Numbered from the stretch's first letter, positions 1-11,381 are shown. The stretch is DNA of 64,000 nucleotides from Mitsuaria sp. WAJ17 (GCF_014174515.1 NZ_JACJUG010000012.1:97192-161191); one strand, 5' to 3'. Notes: generated by a model not told the origin, from the letters alone. Made by a program: numbers and translations.

Positions 1-372
1 GAAGTCTGGCGCCATGGCAAGCTCGAGACGCTCAAGGCCAGCCTGGGCGATGACGGCGAGAAGAAGGGTCGTCTGGCCAAGTCCGACGACGCAGCCGGTC
101 CGCAGCAAGGCAGGCTGGGCCTGGCGCTGCGCCCGCTGGAGCCGCAGGAGCGCCGTGACAGCGGCGTCAAGGAAGGCCTGGTGATCGACGACGTGAGCGG
201 TCCCTCGGCCCAGGCCGGCGTGCGCCCGGGGGACGTGCTGCTGGCGGTCAACGGCACGCCGGTGAGCTCGGTCGAGCAGGTGCGCAGCGTGGTGGCCGGC
301 GCGGAGAAGTCCGTGGCCCTGCTGGTGCAGCGCGGCAAGGACCGCATCTTCGTGCCGGTGAAGCTGGGCTGA
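1..372 (+). CDS. C-terminal part of a Do/DegP-type periplasmic serine protease (partial)
   Basis: The window opens inside this gene; 123 residues and the TGA stop are visible. The visible part ends in a PDZ domain with the signature AGVRPGDVLLAVNG, followed by the usual closing strand ending in FVPVKLG. DegP/DegQ/MucD proteases carry two such PDZ domains after a trypsin-like domain and degrade or refold damaged periplasmic proteins. The region before it (GRLGLALRPLEPQE) looks like the linker that opens the second PDZ domain. The catalytic triad lies upstream of the window, so protease activity is inferred from the architecture only. A terminator follows 20 bases after the stop. Confidence 0.8.
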   Translation, partial: EVWRHGKLETLKASLGDDGEKKGRLAKSDDAAGPQQGRLGLALRPLEPQERRDSGVKEGLVIDDVSGPSAQAGVRPGDVLLAVNGTPVSSVEQVRSVVAGAEKSVALLVQRGKDRIFVPVKLG

Positions 373-391
373 GCCGCGCCGCCATGAAGAA

Positions 392-414
392 GGGCGCCCC
401 GCGGGGCGCCCTTT
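392..414. terminator. Bidirectional intrinsic terminator between convergent genes
   Basis: GGGCGCCC (392-399) pairs with GGGCGCCC (404-411) around a four-base loop. TTT follows on the plus strand, and a TTCTTC tract follows on the minus strand. It sits between the protease gene ending at 372 and the convergent gene ending at 434, so it can serve both. Confidence 0.7.
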
Positions 415-433
415 GCCTTGCGTGGCGGGTGGC

Positions 434-3400
434 TCAATGCCCGTGGTGCCCATGCCCTTCGGCCAGGGCATCGCTGTCCAGCGGCGTGCCGGCAGCCTCG
501 CCCTCGAAGAAGAAGGGCTTGCGGGCCTTCTGCCGCGGCGCGACCTCGTTCATGCTGGGCACGGCATAGAGGCGGCCACCCACCATGACCTGGCTGATGC
601 GGTCGCTCTGGCGGATGTCCTTGAGCACATCGCCGTCGATCACCACCAGGTCGGCCAGCTTGCCTTGTTCGAGTGAGCCGATGTCCTTGTCCAGGCCGAG
701 GTAGCGGGCCGGGTTGAGCGTCGCGCTGCGCAGGGCTTCCATCGGGCTCATGCCGCCCAGGCCGAACATCCACATCTCCCAGTGCGCACCCAGGCCCTCG
801 CGCTGGCCGTGGGCGCCGATATTGGTACGGGTGCCGGCGCGCTCCAGTTCGGTGGCGGTCTTCGCGACCTGGATGACGTTGAAGTCCTCGTCGGGGGCCG
901 TCTCGCGGCGCACGCTGCGCGGCTCCAGCACCGAGCGAGGCACGAACTTCGACAGGATGGGGTGCTTCCAGACGTCCGTGCGGGCGTACCAGTAGTGCTC
1001 GCCGTCTAGGCCGCCATAGGCCACGTTGAGGGTGGGCGTGTAGCCCACGGCCGTCTGAGGCCACAGCTGCTTGACGTCCTCGTAGACCTTGGCCACGGGC
1101 AGGGCGTGCTCAACGCCCGTGTGGCCGTCCACCACCATGCTCATGTTGGTCTGGAACAGCGAACCGCCCTCGGGCACCACCATCATGCCGGTCTCGCGCG
1201 CGGCGGCCAGCACCTGCTGGCGCTGTTCGCGGCGGGGCTGGTTGTAGCTCTTGACGCTGATGGCGCCCGCAGCCTTCATGCGCTTGAGGTGGGTGAGCGC
1301 GTCCTCGTAGCTGTTGACCAGGGCGCTGACATCGGCCTTGGCGCCGTAGAGGATGGTGCCGGTCGAATAGATGCGCGGTCCCACCACACGTCCGGCGCGT
1401 TGCATCTCGGACTGCGTGAAGATCTCGGCCGTGCTGTTGCTCGGGTCGTGGATGGTGGTGAGACCGAAGGCCAGCGAGGCATAGTTGACCCAGCTCTGCT
1501 GCGGGATCAGGCGGGACTCCGCCATGCCGCCGTGCCAATGGGCATCGATGAGGCCGGGGATCAGGGTCTTGCCGCTGACGTCCACGCGGCGCGCGTCAGC
1601 CGGCACGGCAACGGCGGAGGCAGCGCCCACGGCCACGATGCGGTCGCCCTCGACCAGCAGGGTGCCGTTCTCGATGACCTCATCGCCCTTCATGGTCACG
1701 ATGCGCCCGCCGGTGAAGGCGATGCGGCCCTGCGGCTTGTCCGCTTTCTGCCTGAAGCCGATGGGCTGGCCCTGCTCCACGGGCTTGTAGGCCTGGCCCT
1801 CGCCCTTGGCGAAGACCTGGTCCAGCGGCACGCTGAAGAGCTGGTCGGCCAGGGCATAGTGCAGGGTCTTGCTGTCGCCGGACCACTGCAGGTATTCACC
1901 GGCATTGATGTCCAGCTGCTTCACTGGCACGGCGTCCATCTTGGGTGCCAGCGAGAGGGTCTTGCCCGTGGCCGGCAGCGGCACGACATAGGCGTGGAAG
2001 CGCTCGACGAAGCCCAGCCAGCGGCCGTCCGGCGAGAGGCTGAACTCGCTGGCGAACTCGCTCTTGGCGATCTCCAGCTCGTTGCGGTCCCTGAGGTTCA
2101 GGCGCACCAGCTTGTACACGCTGTCCACTTCGGTGGGATGAACGCTGCGGGTGAAGTAGACGTTGTCGCTGTCCCGGCCCCACTGCGGGGCGGCACCGTC
2201 CTTGCTGAGCAACTGGGGCTCGCCTTGGCCGTCGGCGCGGGCGAGGTAGAGGCCGGTCTCCAGGCCGTGAACGGGCGAGGTCAGGTAGCCACCCTTGGAC
2301 TTCTGATAGACCACCCACTTGCCGTCCGGGGACAGGCGCGGCGAGAGGTACTTGCCCGGCGCCTGCGTGAGCCGGGTCTCGCGGCCCGAGGCCAGGTCCA
2401 GCTTCCAGACGCTGCCGAGCTGCGCGTCGTCCCAGCGCACATAGACCAGCTCGCGACCGTCGCGCGAGAAGCTGGGGTAGTAGGCGAAGCCGGCGTCATC
2501 CTTGCTCAGCGGGCGTGCAGGTGCCTGGCTCTTGAGGTCTTTCGCGTACAGACGGCCCAGGGCCGAGTAGACGGCTTGGCCGCCGTCCGGCGAGACGCTC
2601 ACCCAGCGCAGCTGCCTGACGTCGAACTCGGCCGGTGCCACCTCGTGCGCAAAGCGCAGGGCCGGGCGAATCTCCCGCGTGTCCTTCACGTGGAAGGGGA
2701 TCTCGAGGGCGCTGCCCTTGAAGGGGTCCACGCGCCAGAGCTTGCCCTGGGCCCACACAACGATGGCCCGGGCATCGGGCGTCCAGGCAAAGGCGGGGTA
2801 GACACCATGCACGGACCAGCTTTCCTGCAGGTCGCGCTCCAGCTGACCCCAGGCAGCGAACTCGCGGCCGCTGCGAAGGTCCTTGAGGAAAAGGGTGGAC
2901 TGCGGCCCGTTGGCGCCGCGCACCCTGCGCACGAAGGCCAGGTACTTGCCATCCGGCGAAGGCGTGGGACGGACGGCACCGCCGGGGCCGCTCACGAAGG
3001 GCTCGGTCGTGCCCTCCTGCAGATCCTGGCGGTAGATGCGGAAGATCTCGCCGTTGCCGTCCTTGTTGTACTGGAAGCTGCTGCCGGGCGTGCTGTCCTG
3101 CGAGTAATAGAGGAAACGGCCGTCGGGCGAGACGGCCGGCTCGCCGCGGTCCTTCTGCCAGCTGGGCTTCTCGTTGAGCTGCACGCCCTTGCCGCCGTCC
3201 AGGTGATACATCCAGATCTCGCCGGAGCCCAGCGAGCGGGTGCCGGTGAAGTGCTTGCGCGCCAGCACGTACTGGCCATTGGGATGCCAGACGGGGTTGT
3301 TCATCAGACGGTAATCTTCCGTCGTGAGTGCGCGTGCGCCGCTGCCATCGGCGTTCATCACCCAGATGTTGTCGCCGCCACCGGCATCGGACATGTAGAC

Positions 3401-3751
3401 GATCCTCTTGCCGTCCGGCGAGAAGCGGGCCTGCATGTCCCAGGCCAGGCCGCGGGTCAGGGGCTTGGCCTCGCCGCCGGCCATGGGCAGGGTGTAGAGA
3501 TCACCCAGCAGGTCGAAGACCAGGGTCTGGCCGTCGGGGCTCACGTCCACACTCATCCAGGTGCCGCTGCGCACGTCGATGGACACGGTCTGCGCCTCGC
3601 CGGGCGGGTGGTTGACGTCCCAGGCCGGCTTCTTGGCTGGCGTGGTAGGAGCCGCCGCCTGTTCAGCGGCCAGGGCCAGGCTGCTGCAGAGCAGGGCGCT
3701 GGCCAGGGCCAGCAGGGCGGGAGCGGATGGGCGTTGGACAGGTATTTTCAT
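434..3751 (-). CDS. Exported TolB-like beta-propeller/amidohydrolase fusion protein
   Basis: The protein has 1105 residues. I chose the ATG at 3751 because it opens a typical signal peptide (MKIPVQRPSAPALLALASAL, cleavage probably after ALAA); the open frame runs further upstream but reads as non-coding. Residues 50-650 contain many SPDG-centred WD40/TolB-like repeats (for example VSPDGQTLVF, FSPDGKRIVY). Residues 680-1080 form an amidohydrolase: GLIDAHWHGG near residue 735 holds the HxH metal site, with further candidate metal histidines in GHTGVEHA (about 880) and GAHGQREGLGAHWE (about 977). The tail ends in GHGHHGH, which may bind metal. The substrate is unknown; relatives are annotated as secreted or periplasmic amidohydrolases or imidazolonepropionase-like. 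It appears to be a single-gene unit. Confidence 0.85.
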   Translation of the reverse strand: MKIPVQRPSAPALLALASALLCSSLALAAEQAAAPTTPAKKPAWDVNHPPGEAQTVSIDVRSGTWMSVDVSPDGQTLVFDLLGDLYTLPMAGGEAKPLTRGLAWDMQARFSPDGKRIVYMSDAGGGDNIWVMNADGSGARALTTEDYRLMNNPVWHPNGQYVLARKHFTGTRSLGSGEIWMYHLDGGKGVQLNEKPSWQKDRGEPAVSPDGRFLYYSQDSTPGSSFQYNKDGNGEIFRIYRQDLQEGTTEPFVSGPGGAVRPTPSPDGKYLAFVRRVRGANGPQSTLFLKDLRSGREFAAWGQLERDLQESWSVHGVYPAFAWTPDARAIVVWAQGKLWRVDPFKGSALEIPFHVKDTREIRPALRFAHEVAPAEFDVRQLRWVSVSPDGGQAVYSALGRLYAKDLKSQAPARPLSKDDAGFAYYPSFSRDGRELVYVRWDDAQLGSVWKLDLASGRETRLTQAPGKYLSPRLSPDGKWVVYQKSKGGYLTSPVHGLETGLYLARADGQGEPQLLSKDGAAPQWGRDSDNVYFTRSVHPTEVDSVYKLVRLNLRDRNELEIAKSEFASEFSLSPDGRWLGFVERFHAYVVPLPATGKTLSLAPKMDAVPVKQLDINAGEYLQWSGDSKTLHYALADQLFSVPLDQVFAKGEGQAYKPVEQGQPIGFRQKADKPQGRIAFTGGRIVTMKGDEVIENGTLLVEGDRIVAVGAASAVAVPADARRVDVSGKTLIPGLIDAHWHGGMAESRLIPQQSWVNYASLAFGLTTIHDPSNSTAEIFTQSEMQRAGRVVGPRIYSTGTILYGAKADVSALVNSYEDALTHLKRMKAAGAISVKSYNQPRREQRQQVLAAARETGMMVVPEGGSLFQTNMSMVVDGHTGVEHALPVAKVYEDVKQLWPQTAVGYTPTLNVAYGGLDGEHYWYARTDVWKHPILSKFVPRSVLEPRSVRRETAPDEDFNVIQVAKTATELERAGTRTNIGAHGQREGLGAHWEMWMFGLGGMSPMEALRSATLNPARYLGLDKDIGSLEQGKLADLVVIDGDVLKDIRQSDRISQVMVGGRLYAVPSMNEVAPRQKARKPFFFEGEAAGTPLDSDALAEGHGHHGH

Positions 3752-4696
3752 GGCGCGCGAGCATAGCCCGCGCTTCCTCGGCCGCCATTGGGGCCACCAT
3801 GAACGGCGGTTTTCGAGGGCTGAACGCAGGTGCCGCGCACGATGTGGGCGCAGGCCGCACCGCGCCCGTAGGCTCAGACCGGCTCGTCCTGCGCCTCCAA
3901 CTCGCCGGTGGGCAGGCGCAGGACGGGCTGCTCGGGCAGTTGGCCGCTGCTCTGCTGCTCCAGGCTGTGGCGGATGTGGGCGACCAGGGGCACGCGGTCC
4001 AGCAGCTGCTGTCCAAAGAGCTCCTGGCGCAAGGCATGGCCGCCCTCCACGTTGCGTCGCCCCAGGGGGCTGAGCTGCAGATCGCCGCTTTCCAGCTGCG
4101 CCAGGCCCAGCAGTGCCAGGGCGTGGGCCACGGGCAGCATCTAGGCGGGCAACGAATTCGCGCGTGTTCTTGCCCATGGGCGGGACACTCATGCGGTGCG
4201 CTGTGGCCAGGGGGGGCAGGCTGCCGCTGTGGCCGCACGGGACCCAGGCCTGCAGCCGGCCACCGGCCAGCAGACGGGAAAGGAGATGACGGGACGAGGC
4301 GGTCCGCCGGAAGTGGAGGCCTTGAAGAAGGCCGGGTCCGGGGCGGCGATGGCAGCGGCAGGACGCCGTGCCGCCGGTCAACGGGGGCTCAGTGCGTCAG
4401 CGCTGCGAAGGCCGATGCGGCACGCTTCGCGAAGGGGCGTTGAGGGCTGGGACTGTCCACGTGGGGACTCCGTTGTGGTGACGGGCGCGCTTGTTCCAGT
4501 GCACCAATTCCGGCGTCAAGCGCAGGCGGGCCCCGCAGGCCAGCTTCAAGAACCTTTATATGGGCGCTTCGCAATTCTTGACCGACGGGACATGCGGCGC
4601 ACCGGCAGCCGCGCTGCAATGGCCAGGGCCAGCCGCCGGAGCCGATCAGGGACAATGTCAGCCTCCGCCCGCAGGCGCTTCGTCAAGAGATTCACC
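3752..4696. other. 945-base gene-poor stretch
   Basis: Open frames here are short or have a composition that does not resemble a protein. The only recognisable coding trace is the AAA-associated domain remnant listed at 3874-4140. No terminator, tRNA or clear promoter was seen. Frequent stops and frame breaks suggest decayed DNA. Confidence 0.5.
3874..4140 (-). pseudogene. Remnant of an ABC-transporter ATPase AAA-associated C-terminal domain
   Basis: The 88-residue frame reads MLPVAHALALLGLAQLESG, then DLQLSPLGRR, and later LLDRVPLVAHIRHSLE. From memory this matches the C-terminal domain appended to some nitrate/sulfonate-type ABC ATPases (AAA_assoc_C family). There those residues are preceded by an N-terminal half and by the ATPase itself. 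Neither exists here: the frame is broken just upstream, where a different frame reads [12 protein letters not shown] therefore call it a decayed fragment rather than a gene. It might instead be a stand-alone small protein, but there is no ribosome-binding site before its ATG. Confidence 0.5.
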
Positions 4697-5155
4697 ATGA
4701 CCCAAGTCTCCAAATTCCTGCCCCAGGGCCAGGGTCTGGCCGCCGTGCTGCTCAAGCGCGCCTGCCAGCTCAGCCTGGACGCCAGCCAAACCGGCGCGGC
4801 CGCCTTCCAGGCCACGGACAGCCTCGGCCGCACGCTGACGGTACAACTGCCCGCAGGCACGCAGCTGCACGACGGCGACGTGCTGGTGGGCGAAGACGGC
4901 TCGCTGATCCGCGTCCTCGCACCGCATGCGCCGGCGCCGCATGTGCACGGGCCCGGCTGTGGTCATGACCATGGGCACGCCCACCACGGGCAGCAGGATC
5001 AGCAGGGGCATGTGCACGGCCCGGGCTGTGGCCATGGGCATGAGCAGGCCCCGCGAGGCAAGCCCGTCGGCGTGGCGGTTAAGGCCGAGGCCCATGTGCA
5101 CGGGCCCGGCTGTGGCCACGAGCACCACGACCACGACCATTCCCACAGGCACTGA
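4697..5155 (+). CDS. UreE-like N-domain protein with histidine-rich metal-binding tail
   Basis: The protein has 152 residues; the ATG at 4697 follows an AAGAGA ribosome-binding site. Residues 1-75 resemble the N-terminal domain of betaproteobacterial urease accessory protein UreE, with [15 protein letters not shown], then [20 protein letters not shown] and [13 protein letters not shown]. The UreE C-terminal nickel-binding fold is missing. Instead, residues 80-152 hold three copies of [17 protein letters not shown] sequence separated by charged linkers, ending in HDHDHSHRH. This suggests a cytoplasmic nickel or zinc chaperone or buffer. No urease or hydrogenase gene is near, so the partner is unknown. 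The secreted esterase gene starts 38 bases downstream and may be cotranscribed. Confidence 0.7.
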   Translation: MTQVSKFLPQGQGLAAVLLKRACQLSLDASQTGAAAFQATDSLGRTLTVQLPAGTQLHDGDVLVGEDGSLIRVLAPHAPAPHVHGPGCGHDHGHAHHGQQDQQGHVHGPGCGHGHEQAPRGKPVGVAVKAEAHVHGPGCGHEHHDHDHSHRH

Positions 5156-5193
5156 GCCCGGTGCACGCCCGGGCGGCATCGAGGAAAACGCGC

Positions 5194-6261
5194 ATGATGC
5201 TGTCGATGACCGGGCGTCGGCTGACGCTGCTGGCGGGCCTGATGGCCGCCCTGATGTGGCTGGGCCTCGCGCCGGTGGCCAAGGCACAGCAGGGCACCCT
5301 GCGTGAACGCATCCGTGAGCGCATGGCCGAGCGTCGCGAAGGGCGGGACACTCGCAAGACGGAGCCCGCCACCGACGCAGCGCTCGCCAGCCCAGGCACC
5401 CACCAGGGACGCATCGAGGTCATGGGCGTGGAGCGGCTTTTCATGATCCATGTGCCGCCCGGCTACCGGACGGACCAGCCCATGCCCATGCTGCTGGCCT
5501 TCCATGGCGGGGGCGGGAGCATGGCGCTGCAGGCCGACAACAGCCGCTATGGCCTCATCAGCAAGGCCGACAGCGCCGGATTCATCGCCGTCTTCCCCAA
5601 CGGCCACAGCGGCACGCCCGGCCACCACCTGGCTACCTGGAATGCCGGTGGCTGTTGCGGCTCCGCGCGCGACAGCGGCAGTGAGGACGTGGCCTTCGTC
5701 CGCGCCCTGATCGAGCACCTGAAGCAGCGCCTGTCTATAGACGCGCGCCGCATCTACGCCACCGGCATGTCCAACGGCGCAATGATGAGCCACCGCCTGG
5801 CCTGCGAGCTCAGCGAGCAGTTGGCCGGCATCGCCGCCGTGGCCGGCACGGACGCCACCAGCCGCTGCCAGCCGCGGCGGCCCATCCCCGTGCTGATGAT
5901 CCATGCTCTGGACGACGACCACGTGCTCTACCAGGGCGGCGCCGGCCCCGAGGCCTTCCGCGACCGCAGCAAGGTGATGGACTTCGTCTCCGTGCCCGAG
6001 ACCACACAGCGCTGGGTGCAGCGCAACCATTGCAGCGGCACGCCCCTGAAGGTGCTGCAACAGCCGGGAGCCTGGTGCGAGCGCTACAGCGGCTGCGCCG
6101 AGGGCGTGCAGGTGCAGCTGTGCACCACCGAGACCGGCGGCCACAGCTGGCCGGGCGGGCGCAGCCGCCCGGGCAAGGGCCAGCCCAGCCAGGCCCTGGA
6201 TGCCAACGACACGATGTGGGCCTTCTTCCAGTCGCAGTCGCTGTCGCAGCCACGGCGCTGA
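5194..6261 (+). CDS. Secreted PHB-depolymerase/feruloyl-esterase-like hydrolase
   Basis: The protein has 355 residues. The ATG at 5194 is preceded by GAGGA at 8-base spacing and gives a clear signal peptide (LLAGLMAALMWLGLAPVAKA); an in-frame GTG at 5161 lacks these features. The mature part is an alpha/beta hydrolase of the LpqC/esterase-PHB family. It has an oxyanion region in LLAFHGGGGSM, a nucleophile elbow GMSNG inside YATGMSNGAMMSH, an acidic candidate in HALDDDHVLY and the catalytic histidine in GGHSWPGG. A basic, Arg/Glu-rich linker separates the signal peptide from the hydrolase domain. The substrate cannot be settled from sequence: short-chain polyesters, feruloyl or acetyl esters are all possible. 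Confidence 0.82.
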   Translation: MMLSMTGRRLTLLAGLMAALMWLGLAPVAKAQQGTLRERIRERMAERREGRDTRKTEPATDAALASPGTHQGRIEVMGVERLFMIHVPPGYRTDQPMPMLLAFHGGGGSMALQADNSRYGLISKADSAGFIAVFPNGHSGTPGHHLATWNAGGCCGSARDSGSEDVAFVRALIEHLKQRLSIDARRIYATGMSNGAMMSHRLACELSEQLAGIAAVAGTDATSRCQPRRPIPVLMIHALDDDHVLYQGGAGPEAFRDRSKVMDFVSVPETTQRWVQRNHCSGTPLKVLQQPGAWCERYSGCAEGVQVQLCTTETGGHSWPGGRSRPGKGQPSQALDANDTMWAFFQSQSLSQPRR

Positions 6262-6285
6262 TCCTCGCCCCCGCCTCGACAGACG

Positions 6286-6320
6286 AAAAAGGCGCCCTGC
6301 GTCGCAAGACACAGGGCGCC
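6286..6320 (-). terminator. Intrinsic terminator of the M4 peptidase gene
   Basis: GGCGCCCTG (6291-6299) pairs with CAGGGCGCC (6312-6320). On the minus strand the stem is followed by a run of five T (6290-6286). It lies about 60 bases past the peptidase stop at 6382. Confidence 0.75.
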
Positions 6321-6325
6321 TCCAA

Positions 6326-6339
6326 GGGTCAGGTCTTGC
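6326..6339 (+). repeat. Dispersed 14-mer GGGTCAGGTCTTGC, copy 1
   Basis: Exact copy of the dispersed oligomer. It lies between the terminator and the stop codon of the M4 peptidase gene, and is the only exact copy in non-coding DNA. Confidence 0.7.
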
Positions 6340-6381
6340 GGCGGGCGAGTCTCCTCGTCCGCCGCGAGAGCCGCGAGTGCC

Positions 6382-8877
<2,496 letters not shown>

Positions 8878-9108
8878 TCAACGTCCCGGCCGGTCCCTGT
8901 GCAATCCGGTCTCTGCAAATGCAACGCGTCGCTGGCGCGTATCCCTCGTTGGCGGCCACCTGTTCGGCGCCGGCCTCTTTGGCTCATCGGCTCTTGTTCG
9001 GCACCTGGCCCCACGGCCCCGGGATGCTTCCTCGCTTGGGCCTGGTGTGGTGTGCGCGGCCCAGCTCTTTTGGTTTGGCCGGACTATTTCGCCAATCGCC
9101 CACATTCA

Positions 9109-9149
9109 CTTGTACGATTCCAAGGGGATGGCGGCGAAAAACGTACAAG
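9109..9149. promoter_or_regulatory. Split inverted repeat CTTGTACG-N25-CGTACAAG
   Basis: Perfect 8-base arms at 9109-9116 and 9142-9149 lie about 33 bases apart centre to centre, roughly three helical turns. Similar elements occur at 11382-11421 and 39064-39103. Each lies upstream of a minus-strand gene for a secreted protein with the same C-terminal domain; here that gene is the M4 peptidase, 358 bases away. The binding protein is unknown. Confidence 0.5.
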
Positions 9150-9214
9150 AAACGGGCGGGGCAGGGATACCTCGCCCCCCCGGATTACCCTCGGCGTCTC
9201 GGGTTTCCCCGGGC

Positions 9215-9245
9215 AAAAAAAGAGCGCCGATGGGCATCGGCGCTC
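9215..9245 (-). terminator. Strong intrinsic terminator on the minus strand
   Basis: GAGCGCCGAT (9222-9231) pairs perfectly with ATCGGCGCTC (9236-9245) around a four-base loop. On the minus strand a run of seven T (9221-9215) follows. It lies 186 bases past the stop of the HEETH protein gene and insulates the M4 peptidase promoter. Confidence 0.8.
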
Positions 9246-9430
9246 AAAGAGAGAGCAAGCCAGGGCTTGGCGGTGTCAACGGGCGATGGCTTGTTGAGGG
9301 GCCTGTCCCCAGCTGCCTCGATCTTGCACTGCCTGGGCAGGGCTGGCTTGTATGCAAGTTGGGGTCATGTCCGAATGCCGCACAAATGCCTTGTTATTGA
9401 AGACGATTGCAATCATGCGGCACCCTCCGG

Positions 9431-11212
9431 TCAGGGATAGACGGAGTACTTCAGCGTGTAGCTGCCGCTGCCGGAATAGGACTTGAGCTGCAGGTAGTAG
9501 TAGCCGGCCTCGCCCACATAGCTGATGGCCTCCGTCGAGCTGGGGCCCTCGGACTTGGCGACCACCGTCCAGCTGCCGTTCACGTATTTGTAGAGGTAGA
9601 TGTCGAAGTCAGCGTTGGCGGGGCCGCTCAGGTTGAAGCGGAAGTTGTAGCGGGTGGAGACCTGCCAGAAGCCCGGGCTGCCGCCGGGGATGCGGGCCTG
9701 CCCGCCCGCGCTGAGCGTGCCGGTGACGGTGGTGCCGGAGTCCGTGGGTCCGTTGACGGTGATGGTGGCCTGGGCGCTGCGGCTGCCGTCGGCCACGCTG
9801 GTGGCCTTGACGTGGTAGGTGCCCAGGCGGGCTGGTGCCGTGTAGAGGCCGCTGCTGCTGATGCTGCCGCCATCGGCCTCCACCACCGACCAGGTGACGG
9901 CCGTGTTGCCGCTGCCCTTGACCGTGGCCGAGAAGGCCTGGGTGGCGCCCATGTTCATCGTGACATTGGCCGGGCTGACGCTCACCTGCACCGCCGCGGG
10001 ATTGACTGTGAGGCTGGCCGCGCTGCTGGCGATCGAGCCCAGGCTGTTGCTGACCACCACGTTGTAGCTGCCGGCGTCGGCCGCCTGCGCGCTGGCGATG
10101 CTGTAGGTGGCGGCGTTGCCGTTGGCGGGCACATTGCTGCCGTTCTTGCGCCACTGATAGCTCAGCCCCCCCCCGCTGGCCGTCACGCTGAAGCTGGCAC
10201 CCTGGCCGGCCGACACCACGACGTTCTGCGGCTGGCCGCTGATCACAGGCGCGGTGCCGGTGCCCGAACCCATGCAGGTGTCGCTGATGCGGGTGGGGAA
10301 CTTGTAGCCGCTGAAGTCTTCCAGGATGGCCAGGTTCTCCGGCGCATAGACCCGGCTGATCAGGGCCGGCACCTTGCTGCTGCCGAGCTTGGCGGCGTAG
10401 GCGTCGGACTGGGTGACGAAGTAGGCCGTGCGCAGGAACTGCACCAGCACGTACTTGCGCCAGGTGGCGTCGCTCTTGAGCTTGGCGTAATAGCCCGCGT
10501 GGCTGGACTTGGCCACGCGCAGGTAGAGCTGCAGGTAGTTGAGGTTGGTCAGCGCGATGTCGCGGGCGTTGCTGGCCCCGATGCCGTCAATGAACTCAGC
10601 CACCGCCAGCGAGGCAGGCAGCCCCATCAGGCCGGCATTGAGCTCGGCCGTCACGCCTTGCAGGTGGTAGTCGCCCTGGGCGCTGTCCTTGAGGTAGAGA
10701 TTGTCCATGTCGGACGAGGCGTCGTCCTTGATGAGCGAGAGGATTTCCTTGCGCGGGAAGCCGCCGTCCGCGTCATAGAGCGGGAACTTGAGGAACTGCG
10801 TCGTGTCGTCGATCCAGGAAGAGGTGAAGCTGTTCCACTGGGTGCGGCTGCCGTCGAGGTCCCACATATGGGTCTCCTCGTGAATGGCCACCATGAGGGA
10901 CTCGGCCAGCTTGTTGAAGCTGCTGGTGTCCACGAAGCCCTTGAAGTACTGGTCATTGGCCTGAGCCTGGGCGAGCGCCTTGCCGCTGGGCCAGCGCCGG
11001 CCGTAGACGCCGGAGAGCGTGGCCAGCCAATTGCTGGCATTGAAGCCGGCCTTGAGGTCACTGACATCGGCACGCAGGTTGAGGGGCTCGCTGTAGCAGA
11101 AGGTGCCCTTGTCGATGTCGCCCAGCGCGATGCTGGCGGGGCCGGCACGGCCGGACTGGGGAAGAAGAAGGGCACCGGCCAGCAGGCCGGCGCCAAGGAG
11201 TCGAGCAAACAT
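9431..11212 (-). CDS. Secreted protein with HEETH zinc-protease motif, Ig-like domains and PPC-like tail
   Basis: The protein has 593 residues; the ATG at 11212 follows GGAGA and opens a signal peptide (MFARLLGAGLLAGALLLPQ). Residues 25-310 match no family I recognise. They contain AIHEETHMWDLDG near residue 108, an HExxH zinc-peptidase motif. Possible third ligands are in VTAELNAG or VAEFIDG further on, but I cannot decide. An Ig-like domain follows (about 322-405, [12 protein letters not shown]), then a bacterial Ig-like domain (about 410-490, VQVSVSPANVTM), and the same PPC-like tail as the M4 and M64 peptidases (FDIYLYKYVNGSW). Its neighbours and tail suggest an extracellular protease or adhesin. 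Catalysis is inferred from the motif alone. Confidence 0.7.
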   Translation of the reverse strand: MFARLLGAGLLAGALLLPQSGRAGPASIALGDIDKGTFCYSEPLNLRADVSDLKAGFNASNWLATLSGVYGRRWPSGKALAQAQANDQYFKGFVDTSSFNKLAESLMVAIHEETHMWDLDGSRTQWNSFTSSWIDDTTQFLKFPLYDADGGFPRKEILSLIKDDASSDMDNLYLKDSAQGDYHLQGVTAELNAGLMGLPASLAVAEFIDGIGASNARDIALTNLNYLQLYLRVAKSSHAGYYAKLKSDATWRKYVLVQFLRTAYFVTQSDAYAAKLGSSKVPALISRVYAPENLAILEDFSGYKFPTRISDTCMGSGTGTAPVISGQPQNVVVSAGQGASFSVTASGGGLSYQWRKNGSNVPANGNAATYSIASAQAADAGSYNVVVSNSLGSIASSAASLTVNPAAVQVSVSPANVTMNMGATQAFSATVKGSGNTAVTWSVVEADGGSISSSGLYTAPARLGTYHVKATSVADGSRSAQATITVNGPTDSGTTVTGTLSAGGQARIPGGSPGFWQVSTRYNFRFNLSGPANADFDIYLYKYVNGSWTVVAKSEGPSSTEAISYVGEAGYYYLQLKSYSGSGSYTLKYSVYP

Positions 11213-11381
11213 GAAAAGCAGTCTCCATGGGGGTCAGAGAGGGCATCGCAGCGCCGGATCACGGCGCTGCCCGGGGGATCCCCTCTCTGGCGGTTCCGAC
11301 CAAGGAGGGCCGCTGTGACGGAGGGCCTGCATCGGGCCCACTTTCTGTGCCGCGGATGATGACGCCCGGACCTCGCGCTGG

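Noticed and set aside
1106..3766. An 886-codon plus-strand open frame opposite the amidohydrolase gene
   Set aside because: It is an antisense shadow caused by high GC; its translation is low-complexity (Ala/Gly/His/Val-rich) and has no recognisable domain, whereas the minus strand encodes clear motifs.
9109..9149. CTTGTACG/CGTACAAG as a LuxR box or as -35/-10 elements
   Set aside because: The arms are 24-25 bases apart, too far for a 20-base LuxR palindrome and too far for promoter hexamers (about 17 bases).
9407..11359. A 650-codon plus-strand open frame
   Set aside because: Shadow of the HEETH protein gene; composition without domains and no ribosome-binding site.
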